Made by a program: the position numbers and the translations under genes | NCBI RefSeq assembly: GCF_021390435.2 | Contig: NZ_JAJVCN010000005.1 | Coordinates: 62,001-126,000, forward strand | DNA from: Kibdelosporangium philippinense | Lineage (GTDB): Bacteria > Actinomycetota > Actinomycetes > Mycobacteriales > Pseudonocardiaceae | Reading direction: 5' to 3' | Length of the DNA stretch: 64,000 nt | Notes under the pieces: generated by a model | Told to the model about the DNA's origin: nothing | Seen by the model: only the letters and a program-made list of their open reading frames with translations | Database searches by the model: none | Shown: positions 35,394-44,106 of the stretch, one piece after another | Layout of the letters: each line of letters starts with the position of its first letter | Numbering within the stretch: the stretch's first letter is position 1

Positions 35394-35985
35394 CGCGGTA
35401 GCCGAGCGCTGTCATCATCCCGGTCAGCATCGCCCTGGTGTTGTTGCGCGCGCGTTCGGTCAGGCCTGAGCGCTGGGCGGCTTCGGTGATCTTCTGTTCG
35501 GCGGCGACGTAGAACTGTTGCTGCTGCGGAGGTTCGACCAGCGCGCCGAGGGTGTCAAGCAGGCCGCGTTCCTGGCTGAACACGTAACTGCGCGTGTTGT
35601 CGAGGTTCGGCTTGGCCAGTTGCGGCTGCGGCAGTCTCAACTCGACGGAGGTCCGGTCCTCGGACACGATGATGTTGCCGTCAGCGAGTTTGCCGAAGTC
35701 GATGAACGCGTCGATCGACCCGGCCGCCACGAACAGCGTCCGCTCACCGGCGATGGACGACGGCACCCACGCCACGTCCTTCTCGATATCGACAACGACC
35801 TGGTAGTCGCCTGCCGCGGCGTGGTACTGGCTCAAGTCCCGGACAGCCTGCAGCACCGCCGGCTGTGATCTGTCTATTGTGGACGTACCGAACTTCGGCA
35901 ACAGACCGGCGATCTGCAGCACCGCCGTGACGACGAGGATGCCTGCCAGCATCAGCGCCACCGGCCGTATCCAGCGAGTTTTCAC
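35362..35985 (-). CDS. DUF4230 family membrane-anchored protein
   Basis: The 207-residue protein has one N-terminal membrane segment (about 8-29, basic before it) and an external domain matching DUF4230: DLSQYHAAAGDYQVVVDIEK near residue 50, VPSSIAGERTLFVAAGSIDAF near 75, and a long C-terminal helix. The function is unknown. The start is GTG; the ribosome site (GAGAGGTGG) lies inside a 12 bp hairpin just upstream (listed separately). The APC permease gene lies 54 bases upstream on the same strand. Confidence 0.82.
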   Translation of the reverse strand: MKTRWIRPVALMLAGILVVTAVLQIAGLLPKFGTSTIDRSQPAVLQAVRDLSQYHAAAGDYQVVVDIEKDVAWVPSSIAGERTLFVAAGSIDAFIDFGKLADGNIIVSEDRTSVELRLPQPQLAKPNLDNTRSYVFSQERGLLDTLGALVEPPQQQQFYVAAEQKITEAAQRSGLTERARNNTRAMLTGMMTALGYRVTFQETAPHE

Positions 35986-35991
35986 AGGCCA

Positions 35992-36031
35992 CCACCTCTC
36001 CCGAAGGGGATACCCAGTCCGGGAGAGGTGG
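35992..36031 (-). terminator. Hairpin between the APC permease and DUF4230 genes, covering a ribosome site
   Basis: A perfect 12 bp stem CCACCTCTCCCG with its complement and a 16-base loop. On the minus strand its second arm contains the ribosome-binding sequence of the DUF4230 gene, seven bases before the GTG. It can act as the permease terminator or as a translation-blocking structure for the downstream gene. Confidence 0.65.
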
Positions 36032-36039
36032 ATACTCCG

Positions 36040-37503
36040 CTATTCGGACCTATTCAGATTCGACTTGCGCTTGCTGTACAGGAAGTAGATCAGCATGCCC
36101 GCGACGAACCACCCGGCGAACCGCAGCCACGTTTCCCACTGCAGGTACGTGATCAGCCAGAGCGAGAAGACCACGCCGATCGCTGGCACCACCGGCATAC
36201 CGGGTGTCTTGAACGTCCGCGGCAGGTCTGGCCTGCGGTAACGCAGCACGATCACCGCCACGCACACCACGACGAAAGCAAGCAGGATGCCGATATTGGT
36301 CAGCTCGGCGACCTCGATGATCGGCAGCAACCCGGCGAGGACCGCCGAGATGATGCCAGCCAGCCACGCCACCCGAACCGGAACCTTGCGTACCGGGTGC
36401 GTCTTGGCGAACCACGCGGGCAGCAGCCCGTCGCGGCTCATCGCGAACCAGACACGCGTGACGCCCAGCATGAACGTGAACATGACGGTCAGGATGCCGA
36501 TGATCGCGCCAGCCGCGATGACAGTGCCGAGCCCGCCGAGACCGACGCTGGCGAACGCCGTGGAGAACCCGCTCTCCGGGTCGATCAGGGTGTAGTCCTG
36601 CATTCCGGTCAGCACAAGGCAGGCAAGGACGTACAGGAGCATCGAGATGGCCAGCGAGTAGATGATCGCCTTCGGCATGTGCCGCTGCGCGTCCTTGGAC
36701 TCCTCGGCCGCGGTGGACATCGCGTCGTAGCCGAACACCGCGAAGAACACCAAGGCCGCGCCGCTCATCGCGCCGGTGAATCCTGCCGGCGCGAACGGAG
36801 TGAGGTTGCCAGTCCTGATGTAGAAGAACCCGACCACGATCACCACGAGCACGACCGCGACCTTGATCGCGACCACGATCGTCTCGAACCTCGCCGCCGC
36901 CCTGATCCCCCGCGTCAGCAGGAACGCGATCAGCAGGCACAGGACCACCGCGATCAGGTTGATCTTGTACGTGCCCGGCGCGACGTCGGCGGGTTCGGTG
37001 CCTGGCGCGCCGAGCATCCACTGCGGCAGGTTGATGCCGATCTGGTCGACGAGGAAGTTGAAGTATCCGGATATGCCGATCGCGACCACCGCGACGATCG
37101 CGGTGTATTCGAGCAGCAGGTCCCAGCCGATGAACCAGCCGACGATCTCGCCGAGCACCGCGTAGCCGTACGTGTAGGCCGACCCGGCTTTCGGGATGAG
37201 CCCGGCGAACTCCGCGTACGAGAACGCCGCCGCCGCGCTCGCGATCCCGGCGATCAGGAACGAGATGAGCACCGCGGGCCCGACGCCCGCGACGCCTTTC
37301 GATGGATCACCGTGGGCGACGCTGCCGGCGAGGCTGAAAATGCCAGCCCCGATGATGCCGCCGACCCCGATCGCTGTGAGCTGCCACAGACCAAGGGTCT
37401 TGGTCAGCCCGTCCTGGCTCTTGACGTCCTCGATCTGCTCAATGGGCTTGCGTCGGAAGATCCCCGACCCACCACCCAACCCACTGCTCTGTAGGTCAGA
37501 CAT
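36040..37503 (-). CDS. APC superfamily amino acid permease
   Basis: The 487-residue protein has about 12-13 membrane helices. The first carries the substrate-binding unwound motif TAIGVGGIIGAGIFSLAG near residue 45, typical of cationic-amino-acid transporter-like APC permeases (YfnA/CAT type), followed by SYAEFAGLIPKAGSAYTYGY. Length and topology fit. It probably imports amino acids by H+ symport; the specific substrate is not determinable. Hairpins flank it on both sides, so it may be monocistronic or weakly linked to DUF4230. Confidence 0.93.
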   Translation of the reverse strand: MSDLQSSGLGGGSGIFRRKPIEQIEDVKSQDGLTKTLGLWQLTAIGVGGIIGAGIFSLAGSVAHGDPSKGVAGVGPAVLISFLIAGIASAAAAFSYAEFAGLIPKAGSAYTYGYAVLGEIVGWFIGWDLLLEYTAIVAVVAIGISGYFNFLVDQIGINLPQWMLGAPGTEPADVAPGTYKINLIAVVLCLLIAFLLTRGIRAAARFETIVVAIKVAVVLVVIVVGFFYIRTGNLTPFAPAGFTGAMSGAALVFFAVFGYDAMSTAAEESKDAQRHMPKAIIYSLAISMLLYVLACLVLTGMQDYTLIDPESGFSTAFASVGLGGLGTVIAAGAIIGILTVMFTFMLGVTRVWFAMSRDGLLPAWFAKTHPVRKVPVRVAWLAGIISAVLAGLLPIIEVAELTNIGILLAFVVVCVAVIVLRYRRPDLPRTFKTPGMPVVPAIGVVFSLWLITYLQWETWLRFAGWFVAGMLIYFLYSKRKSNLNRSE

Positions 37504-37561
37504 TCACCGAACATAGACCCGCGAAGGCCCGGCGGCCGGATGAACACATTCCCAGCTAGAG

Positions 37562-37609
37562 GGTCGTGAGTGTTTTTGCCGGTTAGAACCGGCGTAACCA
37601 CTCACGACC
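37562..37609. terminator. Nested terminator hairpin downstream of the MDR reductase gene
   Basis: An outer 11 bp stem GGTCGTGAGTG / CACTCACGACC surrounds an inner GCCGGTT-AG-AACCGGC hairpin, with a TTTTT run between outer and inner arms. It lies seven bases past the reductase stop on the minus strand. Confidence 0.75.
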
Positions 37610-37615
37610 TACCCG

Positions 37616-38581
37616 TCAACGCGTGAAAACGATCTTCCCGGCCGTGTCACCTTCGAGCATCGCCTTGAAGCCCTCTTCGGCGCGCTCCAACGGCAACTCC
37701 GCGCCGATCTTCGGCCGTACGCCGGTCACGTCGCAGTACTTCAGCAGGTCAGCCAGTTCGTCCCGGGTGCCCATGGTCGAGCCGATCACCGAAAGCTGCA
37801 GGAAGAACAACCGCTGCAGCTCCGCGTTCGCGTCCGGGCCGCTGGTCGAGCCGGAAACCACGATGACACCGCCCGGCTTGAGCGACTTCATCGAGTGCGA
37901 CCAGGTCGCCTTACCCACGGTCTCGAACACGCCGTCCACCCGCTCCGGCAACCGCGCGCCGGACTCGAACGTGTCATGAGCGCCCAAAGAGGCAGCAAGC
38001 GCACGCTTCTCCTCCGAACGACCAGTCGCCCAGACGCGGAAGCCCGCCGCCCGGCCAAGCTGGATCAACGCAGTCGCCACACCACCGGACGCGCCCTGCA
38101 CCAGGATCGTCTGCCCGGGCCGCAGCCCCGACTTCACGAACAGCATCCGATACGCCGTCAGCCACGCCGTGCCCATGCAGGCGGCCTCGGAGAACGACAG
38201 CCCCGCGGGCTTCGGCAGGACGTTGCCCGCCGGGACGACCACGGACTCGGCGAACGTGCCCTGATGCTTCTCGGTCAGCAGGGTCCGCTTCGGGTCGAGG
38301 GTCTCGTCACCGGTCCAGCCAGGCGAGGTGATCACCGAGTGGATCACCACCTCGGTGCCGTCGTCGAGCACGCCAGCGCCGTCGCAGCCGAGGATCATCG
38401 GGAACTGCTCGGGCTTGATACCCACCCCGCGCAGCGTCCACAGATCGTGCATGTTCAGGCTCGCTGCCTTGACCGACACGCGCACCCAGCCGTCCGGGAC
38501 GTCCGGCGAAGGACGGTCACCGATCGTCAACGCGGCGAGTGGGTTGTCCGGCTGAGGCGACGCTGCATACACGGCGAACAT
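37616..38581 (-). CDS. Zinc-independent MDR family oxidoreductase (quinone reductase-like)
   Basis: The 321-residue protein has the medium-chain dehydrogenase layout: a GroES-like N-domain with SLNMHDLWTLRG and ILGCDGAGVL near 55-65, and a Rossmann domain with VQGASGGVATALIQLGRAAG near residue 150. The catalytic zinc cysteines of classical alcohol dehydrogenases are not in place, so it is a quinone-reductase or enoyl-reductase type. The ATG at 38581 is chosen from the family N-terminus; an ATG four codons upstream is possible. It is divergent from a small membrane gene and the RNase/barstar pair. Confidence 0.88.
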   Translation of the reverse strand: MFAVYAASPQPDNPLAALTIGDRPSPDVPDGWVRVSVKAASLNMHDLWTLRGVGIKPEQFPMILGCDGAGVLDDGTEVVIHSVITSPGWTGDETLDPKRTLLTEKHQGTFAESVVVPAGNVLPKPAGLSFSEAACMGTAWLTAYRMLFVKSGLRPGQTILVQGASGGVATALIQLGRAAGFRVWATGRSEEKRALAASLGAHDTFESGARLPERVDGVFETVGKATWSHSMKSLKPGGVIVVSGSTSGPDANAELQRLFFLQLSVIGSTMGTRDELADLLKYCDVTGVRPKIGAELPLERAEEGFKAMLEGDTAGKIVFTR

Positions 38582-38648
38582 GCCAAGCAACATACCCATT
38601 ACCCCATTCGTGCGCCTGTGGGCTCGGACACGGCGTAGCCTCGACGCT

Positions 38649-38843
38649 GTGTCGTGGTTGTCCGATTGGTGGAACGGCGTCGAGTTGTGGATCACGCAAC
38701 TGGCGTTCCCGTTCCAGTTCGCGATCGTCATCGCGGTCTTGCTGCCGGTGTGCGCTGGCCTCGCGTGGCTGATCGACCGCGTCGTCGACTTCGGCGCGAG
38801 CAAAGTCAGCCCGTCTCGCGGTGAAGAAGTGGACTGCGATTAG
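38649..38843 (+). CDS. Small single-pass membrane protein
   Basis: The 64-residue protein from a GTG start has a tryptophan-rich N-terminus (SWLSDWWNGVELWI) and one strongly hydrophobic helix at about residues 18-40 (FQFAIVIAVLLPVCAGLAWL), then a charged tail ending EEVDCD. No family is recognised. It ends 11 bases before the RNase start, so it is likely in one transcript with RNase and barstar. A longer frame from 38580 exists but its extra residues are basic and unstructured. Confidence 0.55.
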   Translation: MSWLSDWWNGVELWITQLAFPFQFAIVIAVLLPVCAGLAWLIDRVVDFGASKVSPSRGEEVDCD

Positions 38844-38854
38844 GGTTGGGCGCC

Positions 38855-39265
38855 ATGGGGTCGCGCAAACGCATCACGTTCGCCCTGATCGGACTGGTCA
38901 TCCTGGTGGTGGCCGGGTGGCTGATCCGCGACGCCAGCACGGAGTCGGCGCCCGCGCCGTCGCTTCCCGGTCAGGACTCAGGCCTGCAGGTCAAGGCTCT
39001 GTCCACGCTGCCGCCCGAAGCGGGCACGACCTGGCGGCTGATCGAGAAGGGCGGCCCGTTCCCGTCCACTCGGGACGGTGTGGTGTTCGAGAACCGGGAG
39101 AAACGCCTGCCAGCCAAGGCCAAGGACTACTACCGCGAATACACCGTGCCGACGCCTGGCAGTAAGGACCGCGGTGCCCGCCGGTTGGTCAACGGCCAGC
39201 ACCGTGAGCTCTACTACACCGAGAACCACTACGAGTCGTTCGTACTGGTGGACCCGGGGAAGTGA
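38855..39265 (+). CDS. Membrane-anchored guanyl-specific ribonuclease (RNase Sa/N1 type)
   Basis: The 136-residue protein has an N-terminal hydrophobic helix (about 8-25), an Ala/Pro-rich spacer and a C-terminal RNase domain (about 50-136). Key RNase Sa positions are visible: the catalytic Glu in YYREYTVPTPG, Arg residues in DRGARRL and the catalytic His in TENHYESFVLV. It cleaves RNA after guanosine and acts outside the membrane, either anchored or released by signal cleavage. No Cys pair is present, unlike RNase Sa. The barstar gene follows immediately. ATG 38855 is used rather than an upstream TTG. Confidence 0.92.
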   Translation: MGSRKRITFALIGLVILVVAGWLIRDASTESAPAPSLPGQDSGLQVKALSTLPPEAGTTWRLIEKGGPFPSTRDGVVFENREKRLPAKAKDYYREYTVPTPGSKDRGARRLVNGQHRELYYTENHYESFVLVDPGK

Positions 39266-39267
39266 CG

Positions 39268-39528
39268 ATGCGTTACGTGCTGGACGGCAGCAAGATCCGC
39301 ACCAAGTCCGCGATGCTCGACGCGCTGGCCAAGACCATGAGCTTCCCTGACTACTTCGGACACAACCTGGACGCGCTCGCTGACGTCCTCTACGACCTGC
39401 CAAAGGGCGAGCACACCCTGGTCTGGCAGTCGCCGGAGACGCTGCGCAAGGCCGACCCGGACAACTACGAGCAGTTCGTCGACATCCTCGGCAACGCCGA
39501 CCGGCTCACTCTGGTGCTTGCGGACTGA
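39268..39528 (+). CDS. Barstar-family ribonuclease inhibitor
   Basis: The 86-residue acidic protein carries the barstar core: LDGSKIRTKSAMLDALAKTM, FPDYFGHNLDALADVLYDL with the acidic inhibitory face, and a C-terminal LTLVLAD. It should bind and block the adjacent RNase in the cytoplasm before export. The GTG at 39262 overlaps the RNase stop, but the ATG at 39268 has GGGGAAG six bases upstream and matches the family start. Its stop overlaps the convergent regulator gene by 23 bases. Confidence 0.93.
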   Translation: MRYVLDGSKIRTKSAMLDALAKTMSFPDYFGHNLDALADVLYDLPKGEHTLVWQSPETLRKADPDNYEQFVDILGNADRLTLVLAD

Positions 39529-41625
39529 GTAACGGTCCCAGTTCGGTCCGGCTGGTCACCCCGAGCTTGGCGTATGCACGGCCCAAGTAGTTGTCGACGG
39601 TCCGGACCGACAGGTGCAACCGGGCGGCGATCCAACGGCTGGACTGTCCTTGCGCGGCCAGTAAAGCGACTTCACGTTCGCGCGGCGTGAGCATCGCGGG
39701 CAGGCCCGTGGTCGCCAACATGGGCGTACGGGCCTTGGGTAACAGGCGCATCAGGTTGTTCGCGCGTGACGTGGCGGCCGTTGCTCGCGTGTGCGCCCCG
39801 GCTTCGTGCGCCATGCGCGCGGCCGTAACCAGGGCTTCCGCCGCGTGCAACAACATCCCGAGGCGCTCGAAACCGTCCGCTGCACGCGTGAGCCTGACAT
39901 GGTCGTTGTCCACGAGCGCGCACGCCGCGTCCGCGAGGGCCGTGCCGACGTCGCAGGTGAGTTCCGTGGCCAGTTCGGACAGTCTGATGTAGACGGTACG
40001 CGGTTCGCCGAGCCTGGCGACGTCGTACAACGCCAACGCCTCGGTCGTGGGCAGGCCGTTGCCGCGAGCCGCCTCCGCGGTGTCTCGCGCGTGCGCGGCG
40101 GCCCTGGAGATCTCGCCGCTCGCGGCGTACGCCCAAGCGCGGTTGAGCTCGATCCACGGCTGGAACAGCCTGCTGGTGTGTGCGTCGGCGCGATCCAGCA
40201 ATCGTCGTGCCTGCCGGTGATCTCCCGCCAGCGCGCGGGCACCGGCCAGTTCGGCCAGGCAGGTCGCGGCGAGCCGGAAGGTGTCGTAGTTCGGCATCAA
40301 CGCGAGGACTTCCCGGAACGAAGCCGCGGCGACGTCCAGTTCACCGCGGGCTTTCGCCACGGCGCCCGCGCCGGGCGATCCGGGCACGGTCAGTTCCTCG
40401 TAGCGACCGTGATCCAGCAACACTTCGGCGAGCAACTGCTCGGCTGCCCACCCCGCACCGGAGTCGTGCGCCCAGCGGGCCAGGCGTTCGGCAAGTTCAT
40501 GATCGAAGCGATCCTTGGCCTGTTTGGCGGCTTCAAGGAGAATCGCCGGGTCACCGGTCCGCCCGGACTGCGACTGGAAAGTCCCGACCCGCAACGCGTC
40601 GTCCCGCCGCCGCATCGCAGTGGACGTCATCGCATCGGCCAACTGGCCCGCAACAGAACGCGCCCGCGACGCAGCCATGGTTGACCGGATGACCTCGCCA
40701 TACAACGGATGTGACAACTGTGCGACGAGTCGGCGACCGGTGCTTTCCGTTGTGACGAGGCCTTTTCGTCCGGCCGTGGCCACTGCTTCGGCGCCGACGA
40801 GCCGTTCCAGCAAGGCAAGGGGGACAGGTTCACCACCCGCGACCACTTCCAGGGCCGCGTACACGGTGTCCGGCACCGAGCCCAACCTGGCAGCCACGAC
40901 CTCCGCTAATCGTGTGGTCGCCCGGACTTCGCCGGTCCACCGCCAGGCGCCATGCCGGTGTCGGAGTTCGCCCGTGTCCAACCCCGCAAGCAGGATTTCC
41001 CTGAGCAGCAACGGGTTTCCCGCGCTGACCCGGTGCAACTGGCGACGGCTGACTGGGGCGAGCCGATCGCCGAACGCGTGGTCAAGCAGTTGGTCGACGG
41101 CGTCCGCAGGTAGTTCGGCCAAGCCGACACGGCTGGTCAGCCCGTCTTTCCAGAGCGCGTTCACGGCGTCAGGGCATGGTTCCCCTGCCCGGACAGTGCC
41201 AAGTGATGCACGACCGCGGCCGAGGCATCGTCGAGCAAATGGGCGTCGTCCACAGCGATGACGGGGGAGTCGGTGAAATGCGCGGCCACCGCGTGCAACA
41301 CGCTCAACCGACTGTCGTTGTTCAACGGAGGCAACAGAGGGGAGACCGCGCCGAACGGGATGGCAGCCATGGATCGGGTCGCTGAAACCCACTCGGTCCG
41401 GCACCCTTCGGACGCCAGGCGCGCCAGCACTTCCCGCGCCAGCCTGGTCTTCCCGACCCCGGCCGCGCCAACGAGGACAACGCCGCCACCGGCTGCCGAG
41501 GTGAGTGGGGAGGCACCCGTGGGCGCCTTCTCGCCACCAGCAATCATCGTTGTCAGGGCCGACAACTGCCGGTCTCTGCCGACGAGCGGCCACCGGTCAC
41601 CGACCTCCGGTCGCGGATCGCCCAT
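39506..41625 (-). pseudogene. LuxR-family AAA regulator (LAL type) with an apparent frameshift
   Basis: Two frames make one LAL protein. The N-terminal frame (from 41625) has the ATPase Walker A region VVLVGAAGVGKTRLAREVL and Walker B PVIAVDDAHLLDDASAAVVHHLALSG, then ends. The second frame takes over at TVRAGEPCPDAVNALWKDGL and runs through the helical TPR-like middle to a C-terminal LuxR HTH (LTPREREVALLAAQGQS, about the last 60 residues). The switch lies at about 41170-41205 where some 10-15 family residues seem to be missing. Such regulators sense a ligand and ATP to activate transcription. Regulatory target unknown. Confidence 0.8.
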
Positions 41626-41860
41626 TCCCCCGCCCCCCTGCGCGCCTGGCCGATCTTCGTTGTCTGGCAAGGAGAACAGCGCTTCATCGTAGCGCGGCTG
41701 GGCCTGTCGGCGATGGGGGAGAAGAGGGCTCACCGTCACCCGTTCGGGCGTTGTCGGTTCGGACCAACAGCCGCCGCGCATGTTGTGGCATCTTGACCAC
41801 CATCCGGGCGAAGCCTTCCACCCTGGGTAGCTCTGTGAATACTCTGGGAAACGCTGAGCG
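41626..41860. other. Divergent gap upstream of the LAL regulator
   Basis: This stretch separates the frameshifted regulator from the secreted-protein promoter. An open frame continues upstream of 41625 to 41781 with SLPDNEDRPG-like sequence, so the regulator could start further up. Nothing else is recognised. Confidence 0.35.
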
Positions 41861-41889
41861 TTGAAACGTGAATTACTCTCGGGTACGAA
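41861..41889 (+). promoter_or_regulatory. Promoter of the secreted-protein gene
   Basis: TTGAAA (41861-41866) and TACGAA (41884-41889) are separated by exactly 17 bases, a good sigma-70-like pair. Transcription would begin about 30 bases before the ribosome site AGGAGG and ATG at 41926. Confidence 0.55.
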
Positions 41890-41925
41890 ATGCCCTAGAG
41901 GGATTACACCACACAGGAGGCATCG

Positions 41926-42552
41926 ATGAAGCTGGCTCCCCTGCGGCTGGCCACGGTGGCCGCGTTCGTCATCACCCCACTGCTCGCGATCGGTACGACC
42001 GCGTCAGCGGCGACCACGATCAACTACCAGGTCCGCGCCTCGGCCTTCGGCCAGACCGCGGAACTCGTCCTCAACCAGGACGTCGACTCCAGCGCACCAG
42101 CGAGCGCCGCGGCCGGCAGTGCTGTCGCGGTGACCATCGACCCCGCACCCAACACGGTGCCCGCGGAAGGCGGCGGCTACCAGATCAGGGAAATCAAGAA
42201 CATCGCACTGAAGATGCCGGTTCCCGCCAACTCCACCTTCGCGTCCGCCAGCGTCAGCGGCGGCTCGGGCCTCGGCGCGACCCCGCCGACGGTCGCTCTC
42301 GAAGGCAGTGACGTCGTGCTCAAGATCACCGGTCCGCTCAGGGGCGGCGCGGCGTTCGAACTGCCGACCGTGACGATCAACCTGACCGCCGGCGCGTCCG
42401 GCACGATCGAGAGCAAGCTCGGCGGCACCAGCTACGACGCACCCGGGCTGACCTTCACCACCGTGATCACGGCGTTCGGCCTCCCGGTCGACGCGGCCAC
42501 GGTTGCCTACCCCAACCCAAGCCCTGTCCTGACCAGCACGACCATCGGCTGA
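41926..42552 (+). CDS. Secreted protein of unknown function
   Basis: The 208-residue protein has a clean Sec signal peptide (1-28, TTASAATT cleavage region). The mature part is rich in Thr, Ser, Ala and Gly with alternating hydrophobics, suggesting a beta-sandwich secreted domain. I recognise no catalytic motif; similar small secreted beta proteins are common in filamentous actinobacteria. AGGAGG lies before the ATG, and a promoter and a terminator bracket it, so it is probably monocistronic. It may be controlled by the divergent LAL regulator (inference from position). Confidence 0.7.
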   Translation: MKLAPLRLATVAAFVITPLLAIGTTASAATTINYQVRASAFGQTAELVLNQDVDSSAPASAAAGSAVAVTIDPAPNTVPAEGGGYQIREIKNIALKMPVPANSTFASASVSGGSGLGATPPTVALEGSDVVLKITGPLRGGAAFELPTVTINLTAGASGTIESKLGGTSYDAPGLTFTTVITAFGLPVDAATVAYPNPSPVLTSTTIG

Positions 42553-42566
42553 TCAGTTCCCTGTGT

Positions 42567-42600
42567 GGTGAGGGCCACCCGGCGCGGGGTGGCCCTCACC
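42567..42600 (+). terminator. Terminator of the secreted-protein gene
   Basis: A perfect 14 bp stem GGTGAGGGCCACCC and complement with a GGCGCG loop, 14 bases after the stop codon. Confidence 0.85.
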
Positions 42601-42615
42601 GGCAAGATTGCGTGC

Positions 42616-43374
42616 ATGGCTGACGAACTGGTCCACATCGCGGTCGACCGTGGCGTCGCGACGATCACGCTCGACTCACCGCACAACCGCAACGCCCTGT
42701 CCCGTCAGTTGCGGGCCGAGTTGCGCGGGCACCTGTCGACGGCGATCGACGACGACAGCGTCCGCGTGATCGTGCTCGACCACACCGGATCGGTGTTCTG
42801 CGCGGGCATGGACCTCAAGGAAGCAGGCGGCGCCTCCGCTGGTGACCAGGGCGTCAACGAATTCCCGGAGATCCTGGAACAGATCCGCAGCAGCCCCAAG
42901 CCCGTGGTTGCCAAACTGGCCGGACCGGCAAGGGCAGGCGGCGTCGGCATCGTGGCGGCGGCGGACATCGCGGTTGCCGCGAAGACAGCAACTTTCGCGT
43001 TCACCGAGGTCCGTATCGGCGTCGTGCCTGCCGTGATCTCCGTGACCGTGTTGCCCCGGCTGCTTCCTCGCGCCGCGCACGAACTGTTCCTGACCGGCGA
43101 GACGTTCGACGCGACCCGTGCCGCGACCATCGGCCTGATCAACTCCGCGGTTGCCGCCGAGGACCTGGACGCGGAGGTCAAGCGCTACACGGACATGCTG
43201 TGCCTCGGTGGTCCGGTCGCACTGGCCGCGACCAAGGCGTTGCTGCGCTCCGAACCCAGCGACTTCGGCACGATGCTGAAGCTCTCGGCCGAGTTCTTCG
43301 CCAGCGAGGAAGGCCAGGAAGGCATCACGGCCTTCGCGCAGAAGCGCAAACCCAACTGGGTCCCCAAAGCCTGA
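42616..43374 (+). CDS. Enoyl-CoA hydratase/isomerase family protein
   Basis: The 252-residue crotonase-fold protein has the oxyanion-hole segments HNRNALS (about 26) and CAGMDLKEAGG (about 63), and GGVGIVAAADIAVA near 115 with FTEVRIGVVPA. The exact reaction (hydration, isomerisation or other CoA chemistry) is not certain because the second catalytic Glu position is not conserved obviously. The ATG is just after the terminator stem. An alpha/beta hydrolase gene follows 12 bases later, probably in the same operon. Confidence 0.9.
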   Translation: MADELVHIAVDRGVATITLDSPHNRNALSRQLRAELRGHLSTAIDDDSVRVIVLDHTGSVFCAGMDLKEAGGASAGDQGVNEFPEILEQIRSSPKPVVAKLAGPARAGGVGIVAAADIAVAAKTATFAFTEVRIGVVPAVISVTVLPRLLPRAAHELFLTGETFDATRAATIGLINSAVAAEDLDAEVKRYTDMLCLGGPVALAATKALLRSEPSDFGTMLKLSAEFFASEEGQEGITAFAQKRKPNWVPKA

Positions 43375-43386
43375 GCTGGGTACCGC

Positions 43387-44106
43387 ATGCAGGTGCTTGC
43401 GATTCCCGGCACCCTGTGCGCGCCGCGTGTGTTCGACCGGCTGGCTGATCGGCTCGAGGTCGCAGTGACGGGCGTGTCCTGGCTGACTGAGCCTGGGCAG
43501 ATGGACATTCCGGTTGTCGCTGAGCGGATCGTGCGGCGATACCCGGAGCCGGGGCTGGTCCTTGGCCATTCGACCGGCGGTGCCATCGCGTTGTATCTCG
43601 CGATCAAGCATCCAGCGCGGGTGCGGGGCCTGATGTTGGTCAACACCGGCGCGCACACGCGTGGCCACGGCGACATCGATCGCATCGTGGCCCGCGTGCG
43701 GGACAACTGGGGGCCGGATCTGCACGCCGAGCTGATCGACCGCTCCTTTGCCAGTCCGGTGGATCCGGTCGACCGATCCGAACTGCTCACCTACGCGGCG
43801 GCGGTGCCAATGGCGGCCGTATTGGCGGCATTGCGCAGCCAGGGCGAGTTGGATTTCACGCCGGAGCTTGCCGAGATCCGCTGCCCGGTCACGGTGGTGC
43901 ACGGCGTGCTCGACACCGCACGTCCCGTCGAGCACGCCAAACAATTGGCCGACGGCATCCCTGACGCACACCTGAGGCTCGTTCGAACCGGCCACACGCC
44001 GGTCTACGAGGCCCCGGACGCCCTCGCAGCCGAGGTCCGCGCCTTGATCAGCCGGTGCGCTCCAGGTCAGTCTCCTGCAGGGCCTCGTCATAGCGGTGCA
44101 GGATGA
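43387..44106 (+). CDS. Alpha/beta hydrolase
   Basis: The 239-residue protein has the nucleophile elbow GHSTGG near residue 60, an acid in VHGVLDTARP near 178 and a histidine in TGHTPVYEAP near 202, i.e. the Ser-Asp-His triad of the fold. The substrate is unknown. Linked to the crotonase 12 bases upstream, it may act on a CoA thioester product. Its end overlaps the convergent chelatase gene by 59 bases, so the real C-terminus may be short of the frame end. Confidence 0.85.
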   Translation: MQVLAIPGTLCAPRVFDRLADRLEVAVTGVSWLTEPGQMDIPVVAERIVRRYPEPGLVLGHSTGGAIALYLAIKHPARVRGLMLVNTGAHTRGHGDIDRIVARVRDNWGPDLHAELIDRSFASPVDPVDRSELLTYAAAVPMAAVLAALRSQGELDFTPELAEIRCPVTVVHGVLDTARPVEHAKQLADGIPDAHLRLVRTGHTPVYEAPDALAAEVRALISRCAPGQSPAGPRHSGAG

